From Piper betle (taxonomy: Eukaryota > Streptophyta > Magnoliopsida > Piperales > Piperaceae), in NCBI GenBank assembly GCA_033002965.1, contig JAURVB010013282.1, forward strand, positions 62,001 to 126,000: a DNA stretch of 64,000 nucleotides, in the 5' to 3' direction. Under the pieces are notes generated by a model. The model did not search any database. It was not told the DNA's origin and saw only the letters and a program-made list of their open reading frames with translations. This document shows positions 46,566-58,034 of this stretch, piece by piece (positions within the stretch are counted from its first letter, which is position 1; every line of letters begins with the position of its first letter). A program made the position numbers and the translations under genes.

Positions 46566-48279
46566 AATACTCATAACTGTCTTAATATTTAAAAAATAAA
46601 TTAATTTCCACAAAAGAGGCTACCTTGGCAGCATATTGTAGTCCTTAATAAATTTTAAAATATTAATTATGACTTAACCAAAAGGTTATAAAAAATATCT
46701 TTATGTGGGAGTTTCCAAAATTATAATCTTTTATAACTTTATTTTCCTCATGTTATGTTACCAAAAGAGGACCTAAATTTTGAGATTAAATCCCACAAAA
46801 ATTTATAAAATAAAACCTAAGTCTCAATAATTTGATATGAAGGTGGCTCTGATGCCGCTTGTTAGACTTTAATAGATTTCATATCAAATCATCGAGTAAA
46901 TTAAACTAGATAAATGAAATAGCGGAAGCGTACCTGAAGCCATAAAGAAACTAAAGTCTGAATCCAGGAAGTTCTCAGTTATGGATCTTCCCAATCGAAG
47001 ACTAGTTTTCTAAACCAAAGTTCTGGACAATGGGATACCAGAACGAAAACCAGATATTAATTCAGGGACCATAACCTCCTTATTTATAGCCTTAGTTCCA
47101 TAAATTCAATTTCACCCATTACGAAAGAGAATTTATGAAAAGGTATCTACACATTGAATTTCACACTTTTCTCATTAAATTCCACACTTTAATTTATGGC
47201 TCATAACCCTTAACTTTAGTAGATCAATTTAATTTAGCCAACCTTATATAATAACATATGATACAATTCCTGATTCATGTATATATTTATGTCCAATTTC
47301 CAACACTGTCGGCTATTCCTTCTCCTACCCTCGGTAAAGCTGATTCCTACCTCTCATGCGGGATGAGCGTGGACCGTTGTCGTGGCTGCTCATTGTTTGA
47401 TGAGGCGGAGGAAGATGAGAAGAAGAAAAGGGAAGAAGTGCAAGTATAGAGGGGTGAGGAAGCAGCCGGTGGGGAAATGGGGAGTGGAAATAAATGAACC
47501 TCGGTCAGGGAATCAAGTGTGGCTTGGACGTTCGTGACAGTGGAGGAGGCAGCAATCGCGTGCGATAAGAAGGCGTCAAATTACTCAGCGCTTGTGTCAA
47601 GCTTATCTTTGTTGAGAAAAATCTCCAAATTAGAGATCAACAACAACGAAAACAAGATCGGAAAATAATGCCTGAGAAATAAAATAAAACAAAACCATAA
47701 GAGCAGAGATTTAACATGAAAAACTCTCTTTTCTCGAGAGTCAAAAACCATAAAACCACAACGAACAATCCACTACTTCAACTAAAGATTACAGTCATCA
47801 AACATATAGAGAGGTACAAGAAGATTACTCACCCAACCCTTACAATTGAGATCCCCAAAATCTCAAGACTTGTATAGGATTACACCGGTGAATAAGATTT
47901 CCCTCTTTTTATCTCTATACCCCTTTCTATTTTATCTCTCACATCTTGTCTTCTCTTATCTTGGCCTGCCTAAGAATGAAGCAAATGAGTTTTAATTTAT
48001 AGAGATAATTTGAGGCCTTTCATCCTCCATGAAAAAACAAACAGCCACCTCTGTTTGTATTTCGAAATTTCTTTAGTAATTCGAGTGAGACGATGGGCTA
48101 CATATCATTAATATAATCATCACATATATTAACAATCTCTTACTTGGAGTCCGATTGGAATACTCCAGTCCAAATTCATCTTCTACTTGTTCGTTGCATA
48201 AGTCCATCACCTGCATGTTAGTGCAAGTATCCTCTGTTGCTTTCTACACAAGAGGACACCCCCTTATATAGAACCTTGT

Positions 48280-50000
48280 GTTTATCTATAACTTTGGGAA
48301 GATCTCATGCACGTCTCCAACAACCTGCATCTAATATTGGCATCCATATCTCCATGCCAAAGAGGCTTAGCTCCATGTCATTCATGCATATCTTCTGGAG
48401 TTAGTTGCAACCAACCTCCACTGTTGGCTAAGGATTGATTTCAATCTCCATCGCAATCATCTTCATCTTTGTCGGCAAATCCCCTAAAGCATATCCTTCA
48501 ATGCATACTGGCTACATGGTTGCACCCTTCTGGTTTGACCTAACCAGTCTTGGCCAGCGGTCCCCTCTCTCTAGGCGCTTCGAGGAAATTGCATGCCTCA
48601 AATACTGGCATTGCAGTACTGCACAACAACTAACCCAAATACCGAAATCCTGGTAATTTGCTCGGTCACGTCCACACAGCCGTGCTCACCCATGTACCAC
48701 TACGCTGCTCGTCATGGCACACCCGGTATTTGCTATCGGTATGCTCTATCATCCACCTCGCTCTGCCAATATGCGCACGTTACTGCTCGGCCCAGTGTTT
48801 GGTCATCACACCTCACGAACTGCTACCTGGAACTCGTATGCCTCTGAGGTTTCCTCTTGCCCAAATACCGACATGCTCAGTACTCTCATTACCGACCATA
48901 ATGCCGATATGCTCCATCGAATACCAGTACTTTGCTCGTTCCAAATCCTAGAACTCGCTAGTATGACCCATCACGCTCCATGCACCTCAGCTTGATCTTT
49001 GCTTGCAACTCTAATGCGGATTAACATTGGTAAATTGTTTCCACCACTCGGATAGCACCGACTATCCGTCTTGGACGCGGGATAACTAGGAACAACCGCC
49101 AAACCCTAGTTCCCGGCATATCCCCTAGCAATTGCCATGACAATCCTCCCCCACTAATGAGACCTGATGTCCTCATCGAACGGTTTAGTCCTGCCCAGTA
49201 CTTTTTGATCTTGCTTTTCAATTGCCATAAGTCCCTCTCCTTTTCCTAACTAGCCTCGCTTCTCGGTTCCCTCTAATAAAACACTACATCCATTCCTTTG
49301 AAGTCCCTAGGTTGATGTGCCTATACTCCAAAATCCTCCCCCCAAATTGTTGCCAAACGGTTGAGGAGCTCCATTCGGATGAGTTCTCCTCAGATTGACC
49401 AAATCCACATGGAAAGGTTCGAGAAAACTACCATGAAAACTGGGTGAAGCTTGTAACCCTGTACCTTCTTCACCTCACAAAGACCATTGTGCCTTTACAC
49501 TAATACCCGATGCACCTCAGTACGTCTGATTTTCTCCCAAATTAGTGGCTTGAGCTTTAGCTTTACTTTGTCCCTCACGCTGAATGACAATGCCCACAAG
49601 TCAACATATCTCTTCACTCTGCTCGTTGCTTCGGCCAATGAATCCACTGCCTCTTTACACAGTTCTTGCCAATCCCTGGCAAACCTGTGTGTAGCTAGAC
49701 ACCATACTCAACCTTCATGTAGAGCAACCTCAAGTGGTATAAGAGGTTGGTAGCCAGTCACAACTTCAAAAGGACTAAACCCCGTAGCTGAAAACAATGC
49801 AGATTATCAAACTGCACCACCTCAAGAAGTCCAACCAGCTCCTTTGGCTGGCTATGACGAAATGTCTCATCGCCACCTAGATATCAAAGGCCCGCCACAC
49901 CGCCCCCCATAGCCTGTCAATCTACAGGTCGAGGGAGACGAAGGTGTATGTGAGACTGGTCTTAGATGGGCATCCCTGGTAAGTAGGCGAAGTCCAAAGA
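48280..50000 (-). mobile_element. Ty3/gypsy fragment: integrase C-terminus, purine tract and start of 3' LTR
   Basis: Read on the minus strand, about 49800-49720 gives TGFSPFEVVTGYQPLIPLE, then RFARDWQELCKEAVDSLAEA, VKRYVDLWALSFSVRDKVKL and YKLHPVF. This is the integrase C-terminal layout of gypsy elements, with several stops. AGTGGGGGAGGA near 49150 is a purine tract, and the following TGTCATGGCAATTGC begins an LTR that matches the solo LTR 26340-28192 for several hundred bases before breaking off. The boundary with the surrounding copia-type element is not sharp. Confidence 0.7.
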
Positions 50001-50003
50001 ACC

Positions 50004-50628
50004 TGTGAGATCCCTCAACTTAGTCCCACATCTAATACCTACTGGGAGAAGATCTTGTTTATAAGTAGGAATGGACTATAGATCTTTAACTTTCGGGGTA
50101 CCCATTTTAAAGAAATGACTTAGCCCATTACGTTGCACTTTGGGCTGGGTCGTTACAAATGGTATCAGAGCCGGCCTGGTTCTGTATTAGATGGTGGGAG
50201 AATGGATATGTCAGAATGGACCTGACAGCCAAAAAAATAGATATGTCAGAATGGACCTAACAGCCAAAGATGGACATATCAGAATGGACCTGACAGCCCA
50301 TAATACCAAAATAGATATATCAGAATGGACCTGACAGCCAAAGATGGACATGTCAGAATGGACCTGACAACCCATAATATCAAAATGGACATGTCAGAAT
50401 GGACCTGACAGCCCATTAAGTATAGAAATTTCGGGGACGAAATTTCTTACCGAAATTTCGTAAGGTGGGTGGATTGTGAGATCCCTCAACTTAGTCCCAC
50501 ATCTAATACCTACTGGGAGAAAATCCTGTTTATAAGTGGGAATAGACTATAGATCTTTAACTTTCGGGGTACCCATTTTAAAGAAATGACTTAGCCCATT
50601 ACGTTGTACTTTGGGCTGGGTCGTTACA
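50004..50628 (+). mobile_element. Single TRIM with internal minisatellite
   Basis: Two 154-bp LTRs, 50004-50157 and 50475-50628, belong to the same family as 5357-6367. The primer-binding site TGGTATCAGAGCC is at 50160-50172, and the purine tract AAGGTGGGTGGAT at 50462-50474. Flanks GAACC (49999-50003) and GAATC (50629-50633) are a target duplication with one mismatch. The interior (about 50196-50417) is six imperfect copies of a 33-40 bp unit containing AGAATGGACCTGACAGCC. Confidence 0.92.
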
Positions 50629-51605
50629 GAATCGCCTTTTTGCCTGTCGGAGAGATTTCTTCTTTCTTAGACAATGCACCGTGGCCACCTGCTGCAGTAT
50701 ACCGACCACGGCACTGTCTGAAGCATCCATCACCACTCCAAACAGTTGTTCGAAATCCAGCTTGGTACCTACAAGCGATTGATGTAGTTGCTCCTATCTT
50801 CAATCTGCATCCTCCACCATTGATAATTTGTTCCATCAAATTTTTCAATATTCTCAGTCTTGAAAGTGTCCTCCATGACTTCCACTCAAATCAAGATCTG
50901 ATTGAATAAAAGTTCACACAGACGGCGCTAATTGTTAAGAAAAATCCCCAAAATTGGATATCAACCACAACAAACACAACATAAGAAAATAATGCCTGAG
51001 AAATAAGATTTAACGTGGAAAACTCTCCTTTCTCGAGGGTCAAAAACCACGAGACCACAACGAACAATCTACTACTTCAACCAAAGATTACAGTCATCAA
51101 ACATATAGAGATGTACAAGAAGATTACTCACTTAACCCTTACAATTGAGATCCCCAAGATTTCTCTTCTTTCAAGACTTGTATAGGATTACACCGGTGAA
51201 TAAGATTTCCCTCTTCTTATCTCTACACCCATTTCTATTTTATCTCTCACATCTTGTCTTTTCTTATCTTGGCTTGTTTTAGTTCTATTTTATCTCTCAC
51301 ATCTTGTCTTTTCTTATCTTGGCTTGTTTTAGTTCTATTTTATCTCTCACATCTTGTCTTTTCTTGTCTTAGTCTGCCTTAGAATGAAGCAAATGAGTTT
51401 TAATTTATAGAGATGGTTTGAGGCCCTTCATCCTCCATGGAAAAATAAACAGCCACCTCTGTTTGTAGTCCGAGATTTCTTTATTATTTTGAGTGAGACA
51501 ATGGGCTACATATCATTAATATAATTACATATATTAACAATCTTTTCCTTCCCGGATCGAGTTGGAGACGATGAGGTGAATGTTTCCCGTCTTGGTGAAG
51601 CATGA

Positions 51606-54050
51606 GCTCAGAAGCAGCTCTTCGTACTGTTAGTTAACTTCATCGGCGTAGCTAACAGCTAATTAGTGCTACTACATCTACTCCCAGTTACGTACAACAG
51701 TGCAATTTTGTAATTTTCGTTGCACCGATTATGAACTACTACCAGTATGATTAATCATGATCATTTGGCCAGCAAAACTAGTGCTAGTTTATTTTCATTT
51801 TTGTTAAAAGTACTTGTAACATCTGGAAACGAACGCTTTAAAAACAAACTAGTTCAGAAAATAAACTAGAGCTAGTTTGTTTTTGCAATATATCATATTC
51901 GTTCCGACGTTAATACCATGGCACTTGCATGCAGCCGTGCACAACAGTGATATGGCAGGCTGCTACTGAACATGGATGGAATATGTCGAGCACGTTCCAT
52001 ATATTATTTGTATCATCTATAATTAAATATATGAACTAAGTATATATGGGTTGAATATGTACCACATGTGAATTGTGAAATGCAATATTCTAATCAAAAC
52101 TTCTGATTTGGGTTATGAAGAATATCCCAACGGTGATGAAATCATGAGCTTCGGTTCATTGAAGCTGCTGATCGTTTCACGTACGCCGCTCGTGTGCTTG
52201 TCTCCATAGAATTTGTCAAGTTGATTAATAGAATAACTGCACTTAGCATCCTAGAATGAGTAAAATCATCGCTCAGGCCACTTAGGACTAAGTCATTTCA
52301 CGACTTAGCACTCGTTAAAAAAACACTTAATCATCTTCACAACTAACATTGTTAAATTATATTTTAAAATTCTTTTTTTACTCTAAAAACCGTCGATTCA
52401 GTTCCATTGCTTACGGAGTCAAACTCTAAAGATGACTCTATATTGACTAATTTATTAGTGATTGATTTTTTAAGTCATGTCATAAAAGTTTCACAACATT
52501 TTTTAGATTAACTAAATCAATTTACAATGTAAATTATGTCTTAATCTATTTTAAGTGCCGAAAGATAAGCATATAGTAATTTCATATAATTTTTTATTTA
52601 CATATTAAAATTTTATTATAAATTATGATTTTAAGTCAGCTTAGAGTAAATTTAAGTCTACTCTACTTCATGAAATATTAAGTCGAGTTTGAGTTTCGAA
52701 TTTTAAAATATTCATTACATAAATATTATTAAGTGATGACACAAAATTGATGATGTGGAAAACCCACTCTAAAAAATTAATATTAAAATATTTGAAATTA
52801 ATTAATATATATTATAAAATAAGCATGGGAAAATTAAATATGTCTTAAATTAAAATATAATAATTAGATAAAATTATATAATTATTTTATTTAATTTTCC
52901 GTCAAAGGTCAATTTTTAGCTCACATGTGAGACGAAATATTTTTTATTAATTTTTCCATATAAGATAAAAATTAGACGTACAGTGGGAAGTTAAATAAAG
53001 TAAAATAAGTTTATTGTTTATATCAACTTTCATTTACTCATTATGTTTATTTTGTATTTTAATTTAATTTTAATTACTTTTATATTTTGATGTGACATTG
53101 TCACAGCACCCATTAATTGGTCTGTCTCGTCATCAAATAACTGTGTGTAATAGTTTTGAGGGTGGTTAGGTGATTTTTTTAAATAATTAAGAGAGACTAA
53201 GTGATGAATTGAGTTAGTACAGGGTATCAAGTGATGATAGTAAGTAATATTCTAAATATTCTAGGTGGTAAGTAATATTAGCTCTAACTAATAACATTAT
53301 GTTTAAACATAATAAATTTAACATGAAGATGATCAGCCAGTGAACCAATTATGAGTGCCAACGTAATCAAGATATCACGCGGCTAATATTAGCGTATAGA
53401 TCGATCTGGGGCCTTCAATCTTTATGCTGGTCTGCGTTAAGTAAAACATGGAACAAGTCACTTCCATGGACATAGTCGAACGGAAAATTAGTATTTGTCC
53501 TTAAATCTATCTAGAGCCAAATTCGATAAAAACATAAATGGGCAAATACCAACTATTGCGCAATACAACATCATTTAATTAGTTTATGGATAGACAGCCG
53601 ATGAGGAACGTTCTGCCCTCATTTCGTTTGTGATATATATGTAATACAATCGTGATTATAGTTTTTAAACTTGGGATTTAAAGTCGACTCAACTCGTTAT
53701 TTCATGTAGGGGTTGATTTGGAGTCGTTTATATTATTTTTTTAAGTAAATAAATATAAAATAAGAATGATTAGTACTATTGCCAACAAATTAATGATATA
53801 TGAACATTAGCAAAAAATATATCACATAGATTACTTGACTATGTTTTTTTATAACTTAAAAAAATACCTTCATCATCCCACCGTTCTTGTAATCTAATCT
53901 TTCACATCAAATGTTGCTGATATTAATTTTCTCATGAAAATTATATAAAATTGGTATTATATATATGTTGCAACTTATAAATAATATTATACAAGTGGAT
54001 ATACTGTTATCGAATTTCAAGGGCAATATATTACAACCAAATGTCATTTG
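51606..54050. other. AT-rich intergenic DNA
   Basis: The first few hundred bases are the 3' flank of the ERF pseudogene. The remainder is AT-rich and no gene is recognised. The frame at 53030-53230 (minus) has no recognisable domain. Loosely similar segments near 52240-52350 and, inverted, near 53190-53280 (CACTTAG/GCATCCTAG-type words) could be decayed ends of a DNA transposon, but I could not delimit one. Confidence 0.4.
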
Positions 54051-54057
54051 AGGGTGG

Positions 54058-54790
54058 GGGGCTGTGCTGCAGTGTTTCAGCCGTTGGATCAAATCCAACG
54101 GCTAAAACAAGCCCCCACTTCCCCCTTCTCCATCAAAAAAAAAAAAAACAGTTTTGCCGCCGCCGGCCGCCGAGTCGCCGCCACCCCGGCCGCCGAGTCG
54201 CCGCCACTCCGGCCGACGCGACGCCACCCCGGCCGACGTAACCGCAGGGGACGGGGCGGCGGATCTAGCCGCCCAGCCTCTTCCCCTGCCGGCCCGCCAC
54301 CCCGCCGCCGTGCGACACCACCGCACCCGGTCCCCCGCCCGCCACCCCGTGCCCCGCCCGCCACCCCGTAGCGCAACGCGCCCCCCCCCGTCCCCCGCCC
54401 GCCACCCTGCAACGCAACGCCCCCCCCCGTCCCCCGCCCGCCACCTTGCCGCGCGACGCCCTCCCGTCCCGCAGTCCCCTGTCGGCCACCCTGCCGCGCC
54501 CCCCCTCGGCCCCCGCCGCCACCCCACCGCGCCCCCCTCGGCCCCCACCCGCCGCACCCCCCCTCGGCCTCCGCCCGCCACCCCGCCGCGCCGCGCCCCC
54601 GTCCCCTGTCGCCGCCGGCCCCCCCGGCCGTCGCCGTGGCCAGGCATCCTTCCCGCCCCCTCCGCCGTCGCTCCGGCGGCAGCGGCAGCGCCGCCCCCTT
54701 TTTTTTTTTTTAGATCTTGGCCGTTGGATGCTAATCCAACGGCCAAGATATTCTCCAGCTCAGCCAAGATGGCTGTGCTGGAGAACATCA
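54058..54790. mobile_element. Fold-back element with hairpin ends and GC-rich core
   Basis: The two ends are inverted relatives. Each has GGCTGWGCTGSAG, then a perfect small palindrome (AGCCGTTGGAT ... ATCCAACGGCT at 54077-54103; GGCCGTTGGAT ... ATCCAACGGCC at 54719-54745), then a homopolymer (A14 at about 54137, T12 at about 54699) facing the middle. The right end adds another near-perfect hairpin, TCTCCAGCTCAGCC/GGCTGTGCTGGAGA (about 54752-54785). Between the homopolymers lie about 550 bp composed mostly of CCG/CCGCC-type sequence, in which all frames on both strands are open. The predicted Pro/Arg/Gly-rich proteins are artefacts of composition. Confidence 0.6.
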
Positions 54791-54799
54791 ATCTTTTTC

Positions 54800-56380
54800 C
54801 CATGTCATTTTACCTCATATAGGTGATTCGTGCTTGTAATTTCGACGAACCGGCCATATATAATGTTCTGCAAGAGCATGCTTTAGAACTTGCATGAGAC
54901 CAGTAGTTCTCTTGGCTTGCTTGAAGGTGAATGCATGCAAGAGAAGTGTTAAAGTCATTTCATAGCATTATTTGCAAGCACAGCTTCTCCCTATTTGAAT
55001 TGACAAAAAACGGTAATTTTTACCTATTTTTTAAAAAGTTTATTGTGGATGGAGAATTTGTTTCCGAGCTATCGACAAAAAATTTAACACTGTAATGGTA
55101 TCGAGCTTTACTATTGATCAAGTGCTCCCTATCTCAAAAGCCTTTTGATTCATTCTATTTGAAAGAGATTATTTTGCCTACGAGGGTATGATTAGAGTAT
55201 ATCTTATAAATATTTTATCCCAATCATTTATTATAGTAGATTTGTGTTTTAAGTGTTGCCCATGATTTTTCCCACATTTCAAGAATTTCGACATAAAATT
55301 CTTTGTGTTACCTTTTTATTATTTTTCTCATTCTAATCTTGGGAGTTTTCGCTAAAAAGAAAATTTGCCTGTTGATGGCCTGATTTGAATAGAATTATAT
55401 TAATGAATCAGCTCTGGCTGATGGGCATGAGAGGAAGAATCTAGATCTCCATTAAATTCATTGAATAAAAGGCAAAGTATTTCACTCTAACCAAATGGAA
55501 TCTAAATAGTGCCAATTATTCACTGATTTAAATGGTTTGTTATTAGACAATAATATTTGATTCTCCAAAAGTATCATTATCGTATACTCTTATGGCACAA
55601 GTGAATTTTGAAAATTTCAAAAAGTCTCTCCGTTAAAACATCAAAATAATAATATATTCACCCTTATAGCGATACATAGGGATGTTGAATTTCTCAGATT
55701 CTTTGAATTAGGATTCGTCAATTTTATTTTTCAATAAAGGCAGGAAAGGGACATAACTCAATTTTATTTCTCAATAAAGGCAGGAAAGGGACATAACAAT
55801 AGTTCAAGCCTGATTATTATGCCTGATAAGCTTTTCTATGTTGACCTGGACAAGGGGTGGCCAAGCAAGCACACGAGGACGTGACCTTGTCTCTTCCACA
55901 CGAAATATCATGCTTTTATTTAAGACCCGAAGAGTTGACTCCAACTTTGAAAGTGTTCAATGTCGATATAAAAGCAGAATTTGGATTCTAATATCCCAAG
56001 TATGAACTGCAATTGCTGTGCGCGGCGGCGCCACTGCATTGTAGAAAAATAGTTAAATTAAATGGGTGGCTTAAGTGTCGACCGAAGTGGACGGAGCTAA
56101 AGCCCCCGCACGTGTACGAAAAGCCGGGAAAAGAAAAAAGTCTGTCCCTCAATTTGGGACCCCCATAAAAAAGATACGCATTCCTGCTATATTTATTTTC
56201 TTTTAAAAGAATTGAAATACTAAAGATATACGTCGCGGTGGTTGTAAAAATTGGCCGATTTAAATTAAATTGGAAGCAATCCCCATAAAAAAAAAGGTAA
56301 ATTGGTCTTCAGCTCAAATCGATCCATAAATCGGCCGATTCCACCCGATTTGAGCCGATTTCAATTGGCGGCAAGGAGGC
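54800..56380. other. Intergenic DNA with a short tandem duplication
   Basis: No gene is recognised. A 40-bp unit containing AATAAAGGCAGGAAAGGGAC is tandemly duplicated at about 55717-55797. Confidence 0.45.
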
Positions 56381-56384
56381 GATA

Positions 56385-56900
56385 GGCGATGATGGGGGGG
56401 GGGGGGACGGGAGGGGCCGGTAGGGAAGGGGCTAGCGACGTGGGGGGTTGATTGAGCTAGGGGCGGTGGCGAGGTGGGGGGGGGGGAGGGGGGACAGGAC
56501 GGGCAGGGGGGGAGAGGGGGATGGGGCGGGGCAGATTGGGTGGGGGCGGTGGCAATCGATGAAGGTGAAGGATGGACGGCTCATCTGGGAGAGAGAATTG
56601 GGGGAGGGGAGAGAAATAACAGGTGGCATTTTTGTAATTAAAAGTTAACTTGACTTTGACTTGACTCGTGTCAAAAATAATAACCAACTCCAAATAATTC
56701 CAAAAAAATATTAAAAAATATCCTAAAATATAATACACATTGTAATATTAAAATAACATGTTCTATAACTAACAACCAACCGATTTTGCCTAAGTTAAAA
56801 TTTTTATATAGGACTGATTCAACCGATTCGATTTAATTCAATAACTCCCTTGAAAATCGATTCAGACCACGATTCTAATTTTTGCATCTATACTCAATGA
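56385..56900 (-). repeat. Fragment of the large LTR family with G-rich block (copy E)
   Basis: Positions about 56625-56790 (GTAATTAAAAGTTAACTTGAC, GTGTCAAAAATAATAACC, ACATGTTCTATAACTAAC) match the part of copies B and C that follows their GC-rich core, in the same orientation as B. The preceding 56393-56560 is a long run of G-tracts, including G14 at about 56393 and G11 near 56477. A sister fragment lies at 62148-62600. Confidence 0.6.
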
Positions 56901-57039
56901 TGGCAAAATTCCTCCCCATAACAAATTAGCCCGACTCGCCTCTTTTAAAAGAATTGAAATACTAAAGAGCTAGGGTGGCAATGAGGTGTGCGGGGCAGGT
57001 GGGGAAGTGGGCGGCTGGGCAGGGGGTAGGGCTCTTAAA

Positions 57040-57365
57040 TGAGTGAGCGAGCTGAGCTCGGCTTTTGCTCGAACTCGAACGTGAACTTGAATAGTTCGAA
57101 GTTCATTCTAAACTCGACTCGAAATCGAACGAGTTTTGAACATATATGCTCGAAATCGACTTGAATATTTTTTATGTTGTTCGAGCTCGACTCGAACTCG
57201 AATACACTTAAACTATTTAATTTTGAGAATTCAAAATCAGTATTTAGCTCAAAACCAACTCGTTTGGGAGCTCAAAACTAGCTCGTTTAGGAGCTCAAAA
57301 CTAGCTCGTTTGAGAGTTCGAAATCCAGCTCGATCATAAGGTCGAAAGTAACTCATTTAGGATAA
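57040..57365. repeat. Imperfect short tandem repeats rich in GCTCGA
   Basis: Words such as GAACTCGAAC, TCGACTCGAA and GAGCTCAAAACTAGCTCGTT recur. At 57246-57330 a clear 24-bp unit (AGCTCAAAACTAGCTCGTTT plus 4) is present about four times. A related region (TCGAGTCGAGTCGA) is at 61920-62140. No coding frame is supported. Confidence 0.6.
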
Positions 57366-58034
57366 AAATATCTAGTTATAGAGATTAAAATTAACAAAAA
57401 TAGTCTATCAACATATTTATATAAATTATCTCAATAATAAAAGGTCTTTTCAAGTTTCAACTATGTTTTAATTTTTTTTACAAAATACCTAAGACACCAT
57501 TCAATAGTATATGTTTCTAAAAAATAAAATGCTTAGAATTGTAAACCCAAAATTGAAAAAAAACTATCAAAAGTCTATATTTTATAGCCTTCATCCATAT
57601 TTAGATAGCTTTTATCCAGCCTTCATCCTGATAAAAAAATTAACAGATATCATCCATTGTGAGATGTTAGATTGAATAAAAAAATAATTTTTTTAAAAGG
57701 AATAAATGTATTCTAGTATCATCCCCAATGAATAAAGTTCATGGGTGTATTTTAATAATTACCAAAGTCATAACAAGTTAACAACTAACAAAAGTAGATA
57801 TTAAAATTTTAAACATACATTGTTTTTGAATATGTGATGCAAAACAAACCAATAGAAATAGATATTAAAGAACTTTATTTCACTTTTGGATTTGAAAAAT
57901 TGAATATAAAATTAGGATATAGTTATACTTCAACTTACTACATAAATAGTATTATAACATCAAAATATAGAAATAATCTAAAAACACAATCATGGCAAGA
58001 CAAATAAGAAAAGACAATATTCACTATTAAATAA
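57366..58034. other. AT-rich spacer
   Basis: No gene is recognised here. The missing 3' exons of the minus-strand C2/VASt pseudogene would be expected in this stretch but are not visible. Confidence 0.4.

Larger units (their letters stand above)
41552..47305 (-). mobile_element. Ty1/copia retrotransposon, full structure with damaged pol
   Basis: On the minus strand the 5' LTR is 46860-47305 (446 bp) and the 3' LTR is 41552-42022 (471 bp; a roughly 25-bp internal duplication explains most of the difference). The target duplication is CTGCC (41547-41551) and CTGTC (47306-47310), with one mismatch. Directly inside the 5' LTR the minus strand reads GGCATCAGAGCCACC, a Met-tRNA-type primer-binding site. 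Next to the 3' LTR is AAGTGGGAGAT, the copia purine tract. Gag, protease, integrase, RT and RNase H are present in copia order, but stops and frameshifts separate them. It sits inside the ERF pseudogene in reverse orientation. Confidence 0.95.
47610..51539 (-). mobile_element. Chimeric/nested LTR retrotransposon with copia-type gag start
   Basis: The LTRs are 47610-48134 (525 bp; the 3' LTR on the minus strand) and 50933-51539 (607 bp; the 5' LTR), both starting TGTTRAGAAAAAT and ending ATATATTAACA on the plus strand. A perfect target duplication ATCTT (47605-47609 and 51540-51544) proves that it moved as a unit. Next to the 5' LTR the minus strand reads AGCGCCGTCTGTGTG, a primer-site-like sequence. 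At 50876 a copia-style gag start MEDTFKTENIEKFDG then TNYQWWRMQIED begins and soon meets a stop. The interior is mostly gypsy-derived (48280-50000) plus a TRIM (50004-50628). The size difference of the LTRs is largely a roughly 50-bp triplication around 51240-51360. Confidence 0.85.
41340..51605 (+). pseudogene. Second AP2/ERF gene, split by two LTR retrotransposons
   Basis: Exon pieces 41340-41551, 47311-47609 and 51545-51605 form one ERF gene related to the intact one at 34162. The start is MGEPTPSPSPPSST. If the copia insert is removed at its 5-bp duplication, the frame continues smoothly (VVVL to SAIPSPTLG). The Cys module reads SCGMSVDRCRGCSLF, and the AP2 domain YRGVRKQPVGKWGVEINEP then VWLG. 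Besides the insertions at 41552-47305 and 47610-51539 there is a frameshift before YRGVR (near 47435) and a one-base loss after VWLG (near 47529). The end after the second insertion can be read as FPDRVGDDEVNVSRLGEA with TGA at 51603-51605. The DNA-contacting Trp position is Val, as it is also non-Trp in the intact paralogue. The two genes are probably an old tandem pair. Confidence 0.85.

Noticed and set aside
54102..54826. Long overlapping open frames on both strands encoding Pro/Arg/Gly-rich proteins
   Set aside because: All phases are open because the DNA is extremely GC-rich and nearly stop-free; no domain, no consistent start and no codon bias support a gene.
56432..56738. Open frames on both strands across the G-rich block
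   Set aside because: They are produced by homopolymer G/C runs; no recognisable protein.
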